A stretch of DNA of 64,000 bases, taken from positions 70,241,406 to 70,305,405 of the forward strand of contig NC_037670.1 in assembly GCF_003255815.1 (NCBI RefSeq), written 5' to 3'. The stretch is from Theropithecus gelada (taxonomy: Eukaryota; Chordata; Mammalia; Primates; Cercopithecidae). Positions 26,004-37,019 of the stretch are shown piece by piece (within the stretch, counting starts at the first letter, position 1; each line of letters starts with the position of its first letter). A program made the position numbers and the translations under genes. Under the pieces are notes generated by a model that saw nothing but the letters and a program-made list of their open reading frames with translations, ran no database searches and was not told where the DNA came from.

Positions 26004-26300
26004 TATGGTCTGAATATTTGCATCTCCCTAAAATTCATAAATTTGTATGTTGAAATATTAATGCCCAAGGTCATGATATTAGAAGGTGGGGGCCTTTGGG
26101 GTAGTGGTTAGGTCATGGGATTGGTGCCCTTATAAAAGATGCCCAGAGGGCTCCTTTGCCCCTTCCACTATGTGAGGACATAGTGAGGAGATAGCTGCCT
26201 TTGAACCAGGAAACGGGTCCTCACTGGACACCAAATCTACTAGCACCTTGATTATGGACTTTCCAACCTCCAGAACTGTGAGAAATAAATATGCCTGGTT
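26004..26300 (+). mobile_element. MaLR-type solo LTR, sense
   Basis: It starts tgctatggtctgaatatttg. It continues with ttcataaatttgtatgttga, ttagaaggtgggggcctttg, cccttataaaagatgccc (a TATA-like box), ctatgtgaggacatagtgag and ctccagaactgtgagaaata with an aataaa signal near 26,283. This is the order of MaLR LTRs. The last ~40 bases of a complete LTR are missing or replaced after tatgcctggttt. No internal retroviral sequence adjoins it. Confidence 0.75.
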
Positions 26301-26857
26301 TGCAAAAGTTGAAAGATGAGCTATAAAACCAGTTTACCAAACTACCATGTTAATGGCTGAGTAAAGTTTTGAATCATTTTAGTAGAATCCCCAATGGATC
26401 CAAGTTTATGGGCAGAAGGCCAAATGTCTGTGTTTTATTTCCCAGCTTAGATTTCTGGGGGTTTCTAAATAATGTCAGTCCTTTTCAGTGGTGTCATCTT
26501 TTCTGGGGAAGGTCTGGACTCTAGAAATGTCCTGTGTGCTGCTGCTGGGGATTTATGGCTGAGTGTCTCCAGTGGATTCAGGCCATCCTTTCTGGCAATT
26601 TTGGCAGCATTTGCAACTGCCTTCCTGCAGCATAACCTACTGTATAGCTCCTGTCCTAGGACCTGTCATCTGTCTTCATGGTTTCTCAAGTATTATGTTC
26701 TCCTCTTTTTGATTGATTTTTTTGTTTTCCCAAGGCACATTCTTTAGTAGCTTTTAAAGAATAGCTACATGAAAAGCATATTCTCTAAATCCTTGCAGGT
26801 ATGAAATTTTTATTTTGCATGTACACTTTATGAATAGTTTGAAGGATTTTGTTGTTG
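26301..26857. other. Unassigned unique sequence
   Basis: No gene or repeat recognised. The 91-codon plus frame at 26,472-26,747 shows no domain. Confidence 0.5.
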
Positions 26858-26990
26858 TTGTTGAATATAGTTCATCCACCATAACATTTATCCTTTTAAG
26901 TTGTGCCATTCAGTGGTTTTAGTGTATTCACAAAGCTGTGCACTCATCACCACTATCTAATTCCAGAACCTTTTCATGATTGACTGGGTA
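26858..26990 (-). mobile_element. LINE-1 3' UTR scrap, antisense
   Basis: The words gttcatccaccataacattt, gtgccattcagtggttttag and ccactatctaattccagaac are the reversed 3' UTR of old L1M elements. They follow a (gtt)n run at 26,851. Only about 130 bases survive. Confidence 0.68.
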
Positions 26991-27084
26991 CTTAATTTTA
27001 GGTATTTATGCATCCAATCTCCTATAATAAATGGAATTGGGAGTAAGGACTACACATCGTATACCTAGTGCTACGCAAAAACAG

Positions 27085-27527
27085 TTGTTCATATATGTAA
27101 AGGTAAGTGGAAGTCTAGAGAATGCCACTGGGCTTGATGAAGTAATAGGTTATTTTGGGAAAGCCCATGTGGTCAGGATCTGTGGGCAACCTACAGGAGC
27201 TGAGGGAACCTCCAACTAATACAAGCAAGAGGCTGGGACCCTCAGTCTTAAAACTGCAAGGAAATTAATCTGCCAAGAGCCTGAGTGAACTTGGAAGCAG
27301 ATTCTTCCCCAGTAGAGCTCCAGGTGAGAACACAGCCCAGGCAGTCCCTTGATTACAGCCTTGTGAAATTCTAAGCAGGAAATTTACCTAAACTGTGTCC
27401 AGAATCCTGACCCACAGAAACTGTCCAGAATCCTGACCCACAGAATCTGTGAGATAATAAATGTGTGTTACTTTAAGCTGCTAAGTTTTATGGTAATATA
27501 TTATATAGCAACAGAAAACTAATACAT
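27085..27527 (+). mobile_element. MLT1/MaLR-type LTR, sense, with internal duplication
   Basis: The order of words gctgggaccctcagtctt, ctgagtgaacttggaagcag, attcttccccagtagagctc, gagataataaatgtgtg and cagaaaactaatac matches the 3' half of an MLT1-type LTR, with the polyadenylation signal aataaa and a terminal 'aactaatac'. The first 150 bases are weak. A 26-bp unit starting gtccagaatcctgaccc is duplicated in tandem (27,397-27,422 and 27,423-27,448). Confidence 0.7.
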
Positions 27528-27940
27528 TTGACTTCAACATCTTCCTGTTGTTCATTTTAGTGATTGTTCCAGCATGGGGCAGCCAACCTTCATTCAGCAT
27601 TTGTCAGCACCAAGAATGGGGTCTTCAAATTGAAGAGAAGGCCCTAAGATGTTATAAATTTACTCCAACTTTTGAAGAAGTCATTATTCTTCACATTCCT
27701 TTTAGGACAATAGTTTGAAAGTCCAAAAGCAAATCTGCAAAGTCACAATATGGTGAATGTCTTCATGAGTCTTCCCTACCATAGGGAAAGAGCTGAGGAA
27801 TACAGAGCTGATACCAGCACTACCATTGCTAGGATTGAAAATATGAAAGAGGCAGAAGGTATCATTTGTTGCAATCCCATATTTGTTTGTTTGTTTTGAT
27901 AGATGAGGAGACTGAAGCCCACAGAAATCTGATAGAAAAC
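27528..27940. other. Unassigned; possible short antisense MIR piece
   Basis: Mostly unrecognised. At 27,897-27,928 the word agatgaggagactgaagccc resembles reversed MIR ('gatgaggaaactgaggc'), directly before a sense MIR. Too short for a firm call. Confidence 0.4.
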
Positions 27941-27941
27941 A

Positions 27942-28145
27942 GCTGGATGTGGTGCACAGAGCATCAGATTTGGATTCAGGTAGATCCAGATTGGCTACTT
28001 CCTAACCTCAGAAAAGTGACATAATGTCTATGGTGAAGTCATCTATCTGAAAAACAATGCAGCGAAATCTACTTTAGGTTTTGATTGTGGTGAGTAATTA
28101 TGAACATGTAAAGCATTTAGGATGGGGTGGCATTTAGTATATGCT
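27942..28145 (+). mobile_element. MIR SINE, sense
   Basis: In order: gctggatgtggtgcacagag, gatttggattcaggtagatc, ggctacttcctaacctcag, aaaagtgacataatgtc, catctatctgaaaaacaatg, gaacatgtaaagcatttagg and the tail catttagtatatgctcaag. This is a near-complete MIR from 5' head to L2-like tail. It is strongly diverged. Confidence 0.7.
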
Positions 28146-28224
28146 CAAGTTTCTTCCTAAACTTCCTATTTTCACTTGCTCATGGTCACAAAGTTAGTTA
28201 CAGCTTGAGATAAAACAACTCCAA

Positions 28225-29264
28225 ACTTGTTTCTTTCTTTGTTTGCTTGCTTAACTTTTCCATCCTAATTCCTGCAGTGCTTCTCTTGGAGGAGCCTGCC
28301 CAGTCCTGACCTGGGCTGCTGTGCAGCACAGACTAGTGCTAGCGCCGAATGTCTGCCAGCCGCCTGACTCTGGGGCCAAACCTGCACCCTGAGCTTTGGA
28401 GCCAAGCAGGAAACAAATATCCAGGGGAAGGAAGTGTAGGATTTCACAAATTGGAATTTGCTTTTCTGTATAAGTTCTGCTGTTCTCAGTCTTGCGGGAA
28501 TCTTCTAGGAAATATGGCATGAGGCATGTGCTGCTACTTTGCTCCAATTTGCACTGGACCAGATACTCATGACTTCTCGTTCTCACACTCCTTGAATTGG
28601 ATGGAGCATGATAGTTAAACACTGAGGGCACCGTCGTCACTGCTTGAGTTTCACATTGTTCTGAGTGGCCTTTTTATGCTTCCCATGGACAGGTTTTCCT
28701 GAGTCTTCATCACTAAATTTTCTGGGCAGAAGGAATAGCAGAAAAAGCATGGAGATGGGAAAACATTTGGAGTTTTTGAGGAACTAAAAGAAGGCCAGTA
28801 TGTTTGGAAAATGATAAATACATGTTAGAGTGGTGGTACGTGAAACTGCAGAGGTAGAAAGGGCCAAGCCGAGCAAATCCCTGCAGGTTGTGGTGAGATG
28901 TATTTCCCTAATTGAGATGAGGTTTTTACTTTTTAACAATCCAATTAATCAAGTAAACAACAAAGCTTAAGCAATAGAGCATGACTAATAGTGTCAAACA
29001 CCTTCCTGTGCCTCTCATTGTTAGTACTCCCACCCTTCCACAGCTAAGTTTCCACTATTGTGAAATTTACATTTATGAATCACTTGCTTTTGGTATAGTT
29101 TTGCCTCATAAGAATGCCTTCCCAAACAAAGATATTGTGATGCTTCATGTAATTTTGACTTTTATGGAAATGGAACAGTTCTACCTGTCCTCTTCAGCAA
29201 CTGTATTGATGTCTCAACTTTTCATTTTCCCAACTCGCCTGTGTAGATGTGTGCCAGTGTAATT
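28225..29264. other. Unassigned unique sequence
   Basis: No gene recognised. The 129-codon minus frame at 28,251-28,640 overlaps a second minus frame and has no family signature. A weak reversed MIR word (cacttgctcatggtcacaaa) lies just before this stretch, at 28,173-28,192. Confidence 0.5.
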
Positions 29265-29808
29265 ATATTTCACTATGTATAGTATTCTATTACATGGCTA
29301 TACCTATAGACAGCAGCTGTTTCTGGTTATTATTACAACAAATACTGGTGTTACGGACCTCTTTGTACATGTCATATTGGATATGCCTGCAAGCATTTCT
29401 CTGGGACACAAAGACAAGAGTAAAGTTCCTGAACCATACCTTATGCATATCTCCAAATATAAGAGAAAACGCTGAATCGTTTTCTAAAATGGTTGAACCA
29501 ATTTACATTGTCAGCAACAGAGTATGAATCCCCATTGTTCTACATGCTCACAAAATGTTTTTCATTTTTTAAAATTTACCAGTCTTTTGGGTTTAAGAGT
29601 GTATCTCATGATTTTAATTTGCCTTTGGTTCATTATTAACAAAATTGAGCATCATGTCATTTGCTAATTTGTTTTCATGTTTTTTTTATGTGTTGCCTAT
29701 TTATATTCTCGCCAATTTTCATGTTATTTTAAAAAATTAATTTATGTAAGTCCTTTCAAAATATTAGATAATCATCCCTTTTGGAGATCATGCATTGAAA
29801 ATATCTTT

Positions 29809-30065
29809 GCCCAGGCGCGGTGGCTCACGCCTGTAATCCCAGCACTTTGGGAGGCTGAGGCTGGCGGATCACGAGGTCGGCAAATCGAGACCATCTTGGC
29901 TAACGCGGGGAACCCCGTCTCTACTAAAAATACAAAAAATTAACCGGGTGTGGTGGCGGGCTCCTGTAGTCCCACCTACCCGGAGGCTGAGGCAGCAGAA
30001 TCGCATGAACCCGGGAGGTGGAGCTTGCAGTGAGCCAAGATGGCGCCATCGCACTCAAGGCTGGG
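29809..30065 (+). mobile_element. AluY, sense, 3'-truncated without A-tail
   Basis: It starts at gcccaggcgcggtggctcac and has the AluY-type words ggatcacgaggtcggcaaat, cgagaccatcttggctaac and gagcttgcagtgagccaaga. It stops at gcactcaaggctgggc. About 25 body bases and the entire A-tail are missing, and the next bases are host L1-like sequence. No target-site duplication is visible. A normal Alu insertion ends in an A-tail, so a later deletion or rearrangement probably removed it. Confidence 0.9.
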
Positions 30066-31265
30066 CCCAATTTGTGACCTTTTTAGGTTTACTGATAACA
30101 GGTTCCTTCATAATAATAATAGATTCTTTCATAAACAGACATTCATAATATGTACATAGCAGAATTTATTTTCTTTTTAGTTTTGCTTTTTGTATCTTGT
30201 TTACTGAATCCTTTTTTACCTGGAGATAATAAAGATCCACATTCCCTTCCAAAGTTATCAAGTTTTATTTTTTAAGTCTTTAATTCATCTGGAATTAATT
30301 TTTCCATTGGCGTCGGGGTATAAGGCTCTTATTTATTTTTCTATGAGATTAATACATTGGTCAAACACTAGGAACTAAGTCCTTTTCCCGTTGCTCTGCC
30401 ATGCTTCTTCTATATATAATATTTATCATATCTGCAGTTCTGGATCTCTTCCTACTGTCCTGCTTTTCCTAGATGTTTGCTTAAGAATTTCTTACACTAT
30501 TTCAGAAGTTTGGTGATTTTTTTTTAAAAGAGATTTTGGTGCAACATTTTAAATTCTTTTCAGCAGGAAGTTTTGTCTAAAGAGCTGGCCTGCCGTTTTC
30601 AACATCTGCAGATTATTTAACTTTAGATCATTCTTACATTTCTGGGATAAACTCAGTGTAGCCATTGCGTATTTATTTTAACGCTGGTGAATTTGTATTG
30701 TCAAATTATGTTTAGGATTTTTGCATACATATTTATGAGTGGTATTGGTCTAATTTTCTTGTACATAATGTTCTTCTCTGTTTATTTTGTCATAGTAATC
30801 TTAGGCTTATCATATAATGAGTGAGGAGTGCACCATCATTTATGCTTTCTGGAAGACTTTAAATAACATTGGAATATTTTGTGATTTGGAAGTTTGGTAA
30901 AATTTTCCAATGAAATATTTTGGACTTGGTGTTTTCTTTCTGGGAAGATTTTAACCAATTGATTCAGTTTCTTAATGTCGCAAGATTATTCTGGCATTTT
31001 ATTTGCTAAGTTATATTTTGTAAAAACATGCCATTTTCTAAGTATTTAAATATGTTGATTAAGGTTGACTTTTAAAAGCATTTTCTTTATATTGTTCATG
31101 TATGCCTTTTCTTCCTTTTGTCTTGAGCAATGTCCTTAGAGCTTTGTCTCATAATTCTTTTCTGATAAGCAACTTTAAGCTTTGTTCATCATTTTAAATT
31201 TATCCTTATTTTCTATTTCATTAATATCTGATATCATACTTACAGCTTCTATCTACTCTATCTAC

Positions 31266-31475
31266 TTTTTTTTTTTTGAGATGGAGTCTCACTCTCTTGC
31301 CCAGGCTGGAGTGCAGTGGCATGATCTCAGCTCATGCCAACCTCTGCCTCCTTGCTCAAGTGATTCTCCTGCTTCAGCCTCCCAAGTAGCTGGGATTATA
31401 GGCATGCACCACCATGCCCGTGTCAGCCTCCCAAATCTTGTGCTAGGATTACACATGTGAGCCACCACATCTGGC
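31266..31475 (-). mobile_element. Alu, antisense, with internal deletion
   Basis: A T-run, right monomer and start of the linker are present. At about 31,421 the sequence jumps from caccatgcccgtg to tcagcctcccaaatctt. That skips roughly 75-90 bases of the linker and left monomer (no 'gtatttttagtagaga'). The left-monomer end, gagccaccacatctggcc, is intact. The flanks tctatctac and tctatctgc look like a diverged target-site duplication, which would place the deletion after insertion. Confidence 0.88.
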
Positions 31476-31756
31476 CCTCTTCTATCTGCTCTTTTAGTTT
31501 ATTTTGTGATTCTTTCTGCAGCTTCTTTAGCTGAATACTTAGCTCATTAATTTTCTTTCTCCTTTCTTTCTAATTAAACATTTAAGACTAAACCTTTTCC
31601 TCTAATAAACACTTTAGATTTAACCAATTTTAAGTTTTAAAATGTAGTTTTTATGTATCATTCCATTCCAGTAGTTCATACTTTAAAATATGATTTTGAC
31701 TTTTAATTGTGCATTATTTAGAATCACATTTTAAAGTTTCCATATAAATACAGTCT

Positions 31757-31896
31757 TTTTTTTTCTTTGAGACAGAGTCTAGCTCTATAACCCAGGCTGG
31801 AGTGCAGTGAGTGATCTCAGCTCACTGCAGCCCCCATCTCCTGGGTTCAAGTGATTCTTCTGTCTCAACCTCCCGAGTAGTAGCTGGGACTACAGT
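31757..31896 (-). mobile_element. Alu right monomer only, antisense
   Basis: From a T-run and gagacagagtctagctctat through tggagtgcagtgagtgatct to tagctgggactacag, only the right Alu monomer is present. The left monomer is missing. It is either a 5'-truncated Alu or a free right monomer (FRAM-type) relic. A small duplication gtagtagctg marks the end region. Confidence 0.82.
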
Positions 31897-32248
31897 CCTG
31901 TGCCTTTTTCTTAGCCATCTTTTTGTTTTTAGATTTGTAAATTAGCTCCATTGCCATCAGAAAACACAATCTGAATGATACCAAATTTGTTGAGATTTTT
32001 TAAGAGCTTAGTATGTAATATTTTAATAAATATTACAGTGTATATAAAGCAGATAGAAAATGTATATTTTTAAATTATTGAGTACTTAGTTTTCTACCTA
32101 CTTATCTATGTATTTATCTCTCTTAAGTCTGCAAATTGTATTGTTCAAATTTTCTGTATCTTTACTATTGGGGATGTTAATTTGACTTATCAATAACAGA
32201 CGTTAAGTGTTTCCCACTATGATAGTGACTTTGTCAGTTTCTCTTTGT

Positions 32249-32272
32249 AATTTTATTTATTTATTTATCTAT

Positions 32273-32307
<35 letters not shown>

Positions 32308-32311
32308 TTGA
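32249..32311. repeat. (TTTA)n microsatellite in an Alu tail
   Basis: About 14 mostly perfect ttta units on the plus strand, with one tcta interruption. The repeat is the expanded (TAAA)n tail of the antisense Alu that follows, so it arose at the 3' end of that SINE. Confidence 0.95.
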
Positions 32312-32591
32312 GATGGAGTTTCACTCTTGTTGCACAGCCTGGAGTGCAATGGCATGACCTCGGCTCATTGCAACCTCTGCCTCCCGGGTTCAAGCGATTC
32401 TCCTGCCTCAGCCTCCAGAGTAGCTCGGATTACAGGCATGCACCACCACACCCGGCTAATTTTGTATTTTTAGTAGAGACGGGGTTTCTCCATTTTGGTC
32501 AGGTTGGTCTCAAACTTCTGACCTCAGGTGATTCATCCTCCTCAGCCTCCCAAAGTGCTGGGATTACAGGTGTGAGCTACCGTGCCTGGCC
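32256..32591 (-). mobile_element. AluS, antisense, with TTTA-type tail
   Basis: A full-length Alu on the minus strand. The body runs from gagatggagtttcactcttg to gtgagctaccgtgcctggcc. It is flanked by a 16-bp target-site duplication with one mismatch (tctctttgtaatttta at 32,240-32,255 and its copy at 32,592-32,607). The open frame at 32,308-32,640 (110 codons) is entirely Alu-derived. Confidence 0.95.
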
Positions 32592-32870
32592 TCTCTTTTT
32601 AATTTTAAAAATAATTTTATTTGTATACTTGAGATATTAAGTTACATGATTCCTAGTAATACGAAATTTTTTCATTGTGTAGCAACTATTTTACCCTCCA
32701 ATAAATAAACTTATGTGAGAAATCTATTATGTCTGAAATTCACAGAACTATACCTACTTTCTTTGGTAATTTCTTTAGTACCTTATTTCTATCCTTTTGC
32801 ATTTAATCATGTAATACACATGATATCTTCATATTGTATAAATGTCTATTTTCTATATAGTCAACAATTG

Positions 32871-33284
32871 TCTTTTTTTTCATTTGTTTAGTTCCATACA
32901 ATATGACGTATCCAAACTCTCTGCTATTTAACAAAGCCACCTGTAAACACTTCAAGCACATTAGGTGTTGTATCGTTTTCATTTTCTTGGAGACTTCTGA
33001 CCTACTCCAGAATGCGCTGATTGTTCTCTAGCTCTACTACTTTTGTTGGGATTTTGGGAATGTTTTTGCCTCTTTCCTGAGTTAGAATCTGTTTCTTGGA
33101 TCCGATTTCTTTCCTGGTTTTGGCCAGCCTCGTTGTTGGGTTTAGGAGAGAGTGCTGCATAGACAGTCTTAGTTGCCCCACAGATCCACTCTCTGGACTT
33201 TTCTACCATACTTTATGTCCTACAAGGCTGATTTTTATGCCCTGCATAAGTCTCTTGCTCTCTGACTTTCCCAGTGGACTAGGC
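32871..33284. other. Unassigned, between L1-like blocks
   Basis: No gene recognised. The sequence around 32,970-33,190 (attgttctctagctctact, cctcgttgttgggtttagg) has the look of an old repeat, but I cannot name it. Confidence 0.4.
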
Positions 33285-33650
33285 CAGGAGGAAGCACCAA
33301 CAGGAGACAGAGGAAGAGGGGCGCAAGGCCAGAGTGTTTGACCACGGCTTCCCTCTGTCCTAGTCCCCACTAGCTGTCCATGTTCCTTCATTGAATTCCA
33401 TAAGCTCCTAGGGCAGCCCTGATTGAAAGTAAAGGTACTCTTCTTCTAGAAACCACTGCCTTCCTCGGCCCTTCTGGCCTAGGGATGATAATTGTTTCCC
33501 ATCATTTCTAGCACAGGAGTACTTCACCCCCTCTCCACTTTGCTGCCTGCCCCACACCTTTGTAAAATGTACCTCAATTAGACTTGATTTCCCTCATTTT
33601 CAGTGTGCCCTTTGTTCCTGCTGCCAACCTAATTGATGTAGGTGTCACCG
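33285..33650 (+). repeat. Old interspersed repeat, family not named
   Basis: The words aggaagcaccaacaggagac, tctggcctagggatgataat, cccacacctttgtaaaatgt, ctcaattagact and cagtgtgccctttgttcctg follow the order of a widespread mammalian repeat. Its consensus ends near 'gtgccatctgtttcctgctgggaccctgactgatac'. I recall it as LTR-like but cannot give the family with confidence. Confidence 0.45.
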
Positions 33651-33734
33651 GCTTCCTGAGAAAGCATGCATAGAAAATAAATATTTTATACCCTGCACAT
33701 GTAACATTTTTATTCTACCCTCACAATAGAATAA

Positions 33735-34420
33735 CAATTTGATACCTATGTAATTCTGTCACAAATAATTTTAATTAGGATTTCTAAGACCTTATTCCAT
33801 TGTCTTCTAGGTTCCAATATGGGTTTTACAAGGTACATTCTTAGGATCTCTTCCTTATCCTCAGTATACTGAAATTTCATAATGTCATCTGTTGCCTGCC
33901 CAGTTTCATCCATTATATTGGGTACCAGATGGTAATTTTCAATTTGAAAATAGTGTTCTTCATGTCTGGAATGTTTTTGAAGTACCTGTGTTCACCCTGG
34001 ACTGATTTTCTAACTATCATTTGTATCTTTGCTGTGTCCATTGTTTTCCACGTTGTCCTTTTGCTCTATTTTTCTGGGAGACTTTATCTTAGAAATTCTC
34101 TGCTGAGTCTTTCATTTCTGTCAACATGATTTTAATTTCCAAGTGCTCTTTCCAATTTTATTATTATTTTTTTAGAGCACCCAGTTCTTGTTTCATGGAT
34201 GCAATATAATTTATTTCTCTGAAATTAATAATATATTTTTAAAGTATTTATTTCCCTTTATAGTCTGTTTGATCCATGCTGCTTTTATTTCTTTTTGTGG
34301 ACTTTGTCTTCCATGCTTGAGATCTTCTGCTGCAGTCCTGTGGTTCTTGGCTAGTTGTTGATTGCCAGAGCAGAGCTCTATGTTGTTGATTGGCAGCTCT
34401 GATCACATGGCTGGAGGTTC
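33735..34420 (-). pseudogene. L1/HAL1-type ORF1 remnant, antisense
   Basis: Plus-strand words in order: ttattccattgtcttctagg, taggatctcttccttatcc, ctgaaatttcataatg, tttcaatttgaaaa, ttgctctatttttctgggag, gattttaatttccaagtgct, gttcttgtttcatggatgc and tttgtcttccatgcttgag. Reversed, this is the order of the coiled-coil and RNA-binding ORF1 of old L1 or the ORF1-only HAL1 elements. No long frame survives. It may belong to the L1 ending at 32.87 kb, displaced by the repeat at 33.29-33.65 kb, or be a separate HAL1. Confidence 0.58.
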
Positions 34421-36079
34421 TTCTCCGTAGAATGCCTATAGCGTGAACTGGTCTCATCATTTTCCTGGAAGTCAATCTCTTTAGGTTCTTTTTGTTTGTC
34501 AGGTAAGAGTACACAAAGAATAACTTTGCATTGCCTATCCTCCATACCTTACCCTTCCTTTTTATATTTTCCATCTCCTGAGCTTTCTATGCTGCCTATT
34601 AGGTAAGTTTCTTTATTTTTAACTTTTACCTTACTAACTCTCATTTCAGTTGCCTAATGCATTGAAGGTTTTTGCCTTTACTGAAATAATTATACCTATT
34701 TCTAAACCTGATCATTTTGGTAGTACCATGTTGCTTGCTAATTTTTTACAGTCCATATTTATCTTGAAATATTTCAAACATATTGACTTTATGTTGTAAA
34801 TCTGATCATTTTAACACCAGTTGTCCTGGAGGGGCTCTGATCTTTGTTCTTTATCTGCTTACTTTTCTACCAAACAGTGTGGTAGGTTTCCCCAGTGTAT
34901 GGAAATACACTCTCTAGTATTCTAAGCTCCTGCTTAGTTGAACATGAGCTATTGTATCACTGGTGAAAATTTTCTTCAGAAAAATGTGAGTTTGATATGA
35001 ATAACATGTTAACATTTAATTAAATTTTTTCGGGCTTGGATTTTTCTGTATGCAGGTGGTGTGAATTGAACCCTAGATCTGCTGGAGAGCAGATTTAAGA
35101 TTGCAAATTCTTAGTGAGAATCATTATTGTTTTATCTCATTTGTAGCAGGATGGAAAGGACAGGCAACTATGTATCAGTCAGAATAGGCTAAGTAATGCT
35201 GAGTAAGAAACCACAGCCAAATCTCAGTGACTTACACAAGAAGAGTTCCTTTTTCTCTTGTGCAAAGCCTAATATGGATCTGAAAATCTCTTTTGGAGAG
35301 TTGTCCTCCATGCAATGGTTTTCAATACACACCACTTCAATTCCGTGGTATTTTTAACTTAATGTGATGCATTAGAATTTACCACAACAGGAAGAAGACA
35401 GCTTGGGGGAATTAAGCCCCAGAAATTCTACATGGAAATGAGATGTCATTTTTTCTTCCAAGTGATAATTGAGAGAACATTTACTGAAGAAAAAAAGTAA
35501 AAGAGAAGGAAAAGATGATTGTAAAAAGAAGTAAGCAGAAGGAAAGTTCTAGGAGGTGAAGTAGAGTCTTCCTTTGTTTAAGACATTAGGGACCCAGCTG
35601 AGGAAAACATTTCTCAAATATGGCAGCACGGTCACTGTTTTTGCTAGAACCATAAGCTCCCGTCACTTTGTGGAGTAGTAAGTCTAGAAGGTTCATATGT
35701 CCCTACCATAGAAGACAAACAAATTTCATACATTGCTGCTTTTGATTCTTGGCTATTTCCATATCTATCCAGTGCAGATTCAGGGAGAAGGCTGGGAAGT
35801 GATTGATTCAGAACCAATGACTAATTTGAGTAATTCAGGATCTCAACCATGACTTATCTAATTAGCTGGATGTTGCACATTAAGCTGTGGCATGCCCTTA
35901 ATTTTGATAATTATTTTCTCTCTCTAAATTTTTATTCCCTGCCTCCTTTTTATCCCCCTTCTTTCTATTCATAACTCAGACTAGCCTTTGGCCACCATCA
36001 GTTTTTACAAGATTATTTTTATTACTGTTAAAAGTATTTATTAACCATTCAATATATGATTAGCCATTTTCTATTTGTC
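34421..36079. other. Unassigned; weak LTR-like patch
   Basis: No gene recognised. At 35,170-35,260 the words gtatcagtcagaataggcta and aaatctcagtgacttacaca resemble the reversed end of an old LTR ('cagctagaatgggctaggctatgctg', 'aaatctcagtggcttaaca'). Coverage is short. The rest is AT-rich unique sequence. Confidence 0.4.
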
Positions 36080-36295
36080 CAATTGTTTTATGTGTTAGCT
36101 AATTTAATATTCATGACGAAACAGTGTGGTAGGTTCTATAATTAGCCCCATTTCTCAGGTGAAGAAGTGGAAATAAAATGGGGTTCAGCAAATTGCCCAA
36201 GGTCGCTCAGGGAGTAAGTTGTGGAACTGAGGTTTGAACCTATTTCTTTCTGAATCAAAAGCCTGTATTCTTTATCACTCTGCACTGATACCTCA
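36080..36295 (-). mobile_element. MIR SINE, antisense
   Basis: A near-complete reversed MIR. It shows tttaatattcatgacgaaac, gtaggttctataattagccc, catttctcaggtgaagaagt, caaattgcccaaggtcgctc, ggaactgaggtttgaacc and cctgtattctttatcac. This is one of the best-preserved MIRs in the window. Confidence 0.85.
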
Positions 36296-37004
36296 ACTTA
36301 TGAAAATCAATGGAGGACTTGCACTCAGAGACCAACCCATAGGTTTACTGTTATATCACCAGATTTCCACACTCTGAAGAAGGGAACTGCTAGATTATTT
36401 GTTGTCTCAGCCAGGGTTGGGATGTGCTGCGGGGAGATGTTGGTGCTACTTGGGCAATGTCTTCCATCTTCAGCAGGGAAGAGCATATGAACTTTCGGGA
36501 CTGCCAGCCCACCCTTTCACAAGTAGCGAATTCACTTAGTTGTCCACCCAACACCAACCCCTCACCCCTGCTTAAAGTAACGTTGGAGGGAAAGGGTTCT
36601 AAGTCAGCTTTTCTCAAGGCAGTGGTAGCAGACTGATTTTTATAAGCCTTCAGAGCCTTTCTCTTAGCAGGCAGCCATCGTAGCATCAAAGCACACTTAA
36701 TCACCAATTAATAAATTAAAGTGTCAGGTGCATGCTAGGCAGAGTCATAAGTGTTTAAGGATCACTTAAACTTGCAGTGAGGCACTTTGCTCTGGGTGAA
36801 GGCAGAAACACAATGTAGATAAACTTGAATGTCCTTGGAGATTCCATTCTACTTAGAGTTGTTAATTGGGTTTGGAGGTTTGGGTGTGTGGGTAGGTGTG
36901 GTGGGACATGAGTATGGAAAGGAAAGGAAAACTGGGACAAGATTAGAAAAAGATTTGTATACATATGTAAGATTTGGAAAATTAGTTTAAAGGTTAACAA
37001 GGAG
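36296..37004. other. Unassigned unique sequence
   Basis: No gene or repeat recognised. Overlapping open frames on opposite strands at 36,390-36,707 have no domain signature. Confidence 0.5.
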
Positions 37005-37019
37005 CCACTGGAACTTTTT

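Larger units (their letters stand above)
29265..32870 (-). mobile_element. Old LINE-1 (L1M type), antisense, split by four Alu pieces
   Basis: On the minus strand this carries decayed L1 ORF2 and flanks. Plus-strand landmarks in order are gtatagtattctattacatg, ggttgaaccaatttacattg, tctttaattcatctggaatt, cattcttacatttctgggat, a transition into the endonuclease/RT linker (gtagtttttatgtatcattc, ttgttgagattttttaagag), gtctgcaaattgtattgttc and gaaatctattatgtctg. Alu sequences interrupt it at 29.81, 31.27, 31.76 and 32.26 kb. No frame over about 60 codons of L1 protein survives. Its 3' end is cut, with no 3' UTR seen. The 5' side may continue as the ORF1-like sequence at 33.7 kb. Confidence 0.75.

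Noticed and set aside
33096..33391. Open frames on both strands around 33.1-33.4 kb
   Set aside because: They overlap an old interspersed repeat and show no protein family.
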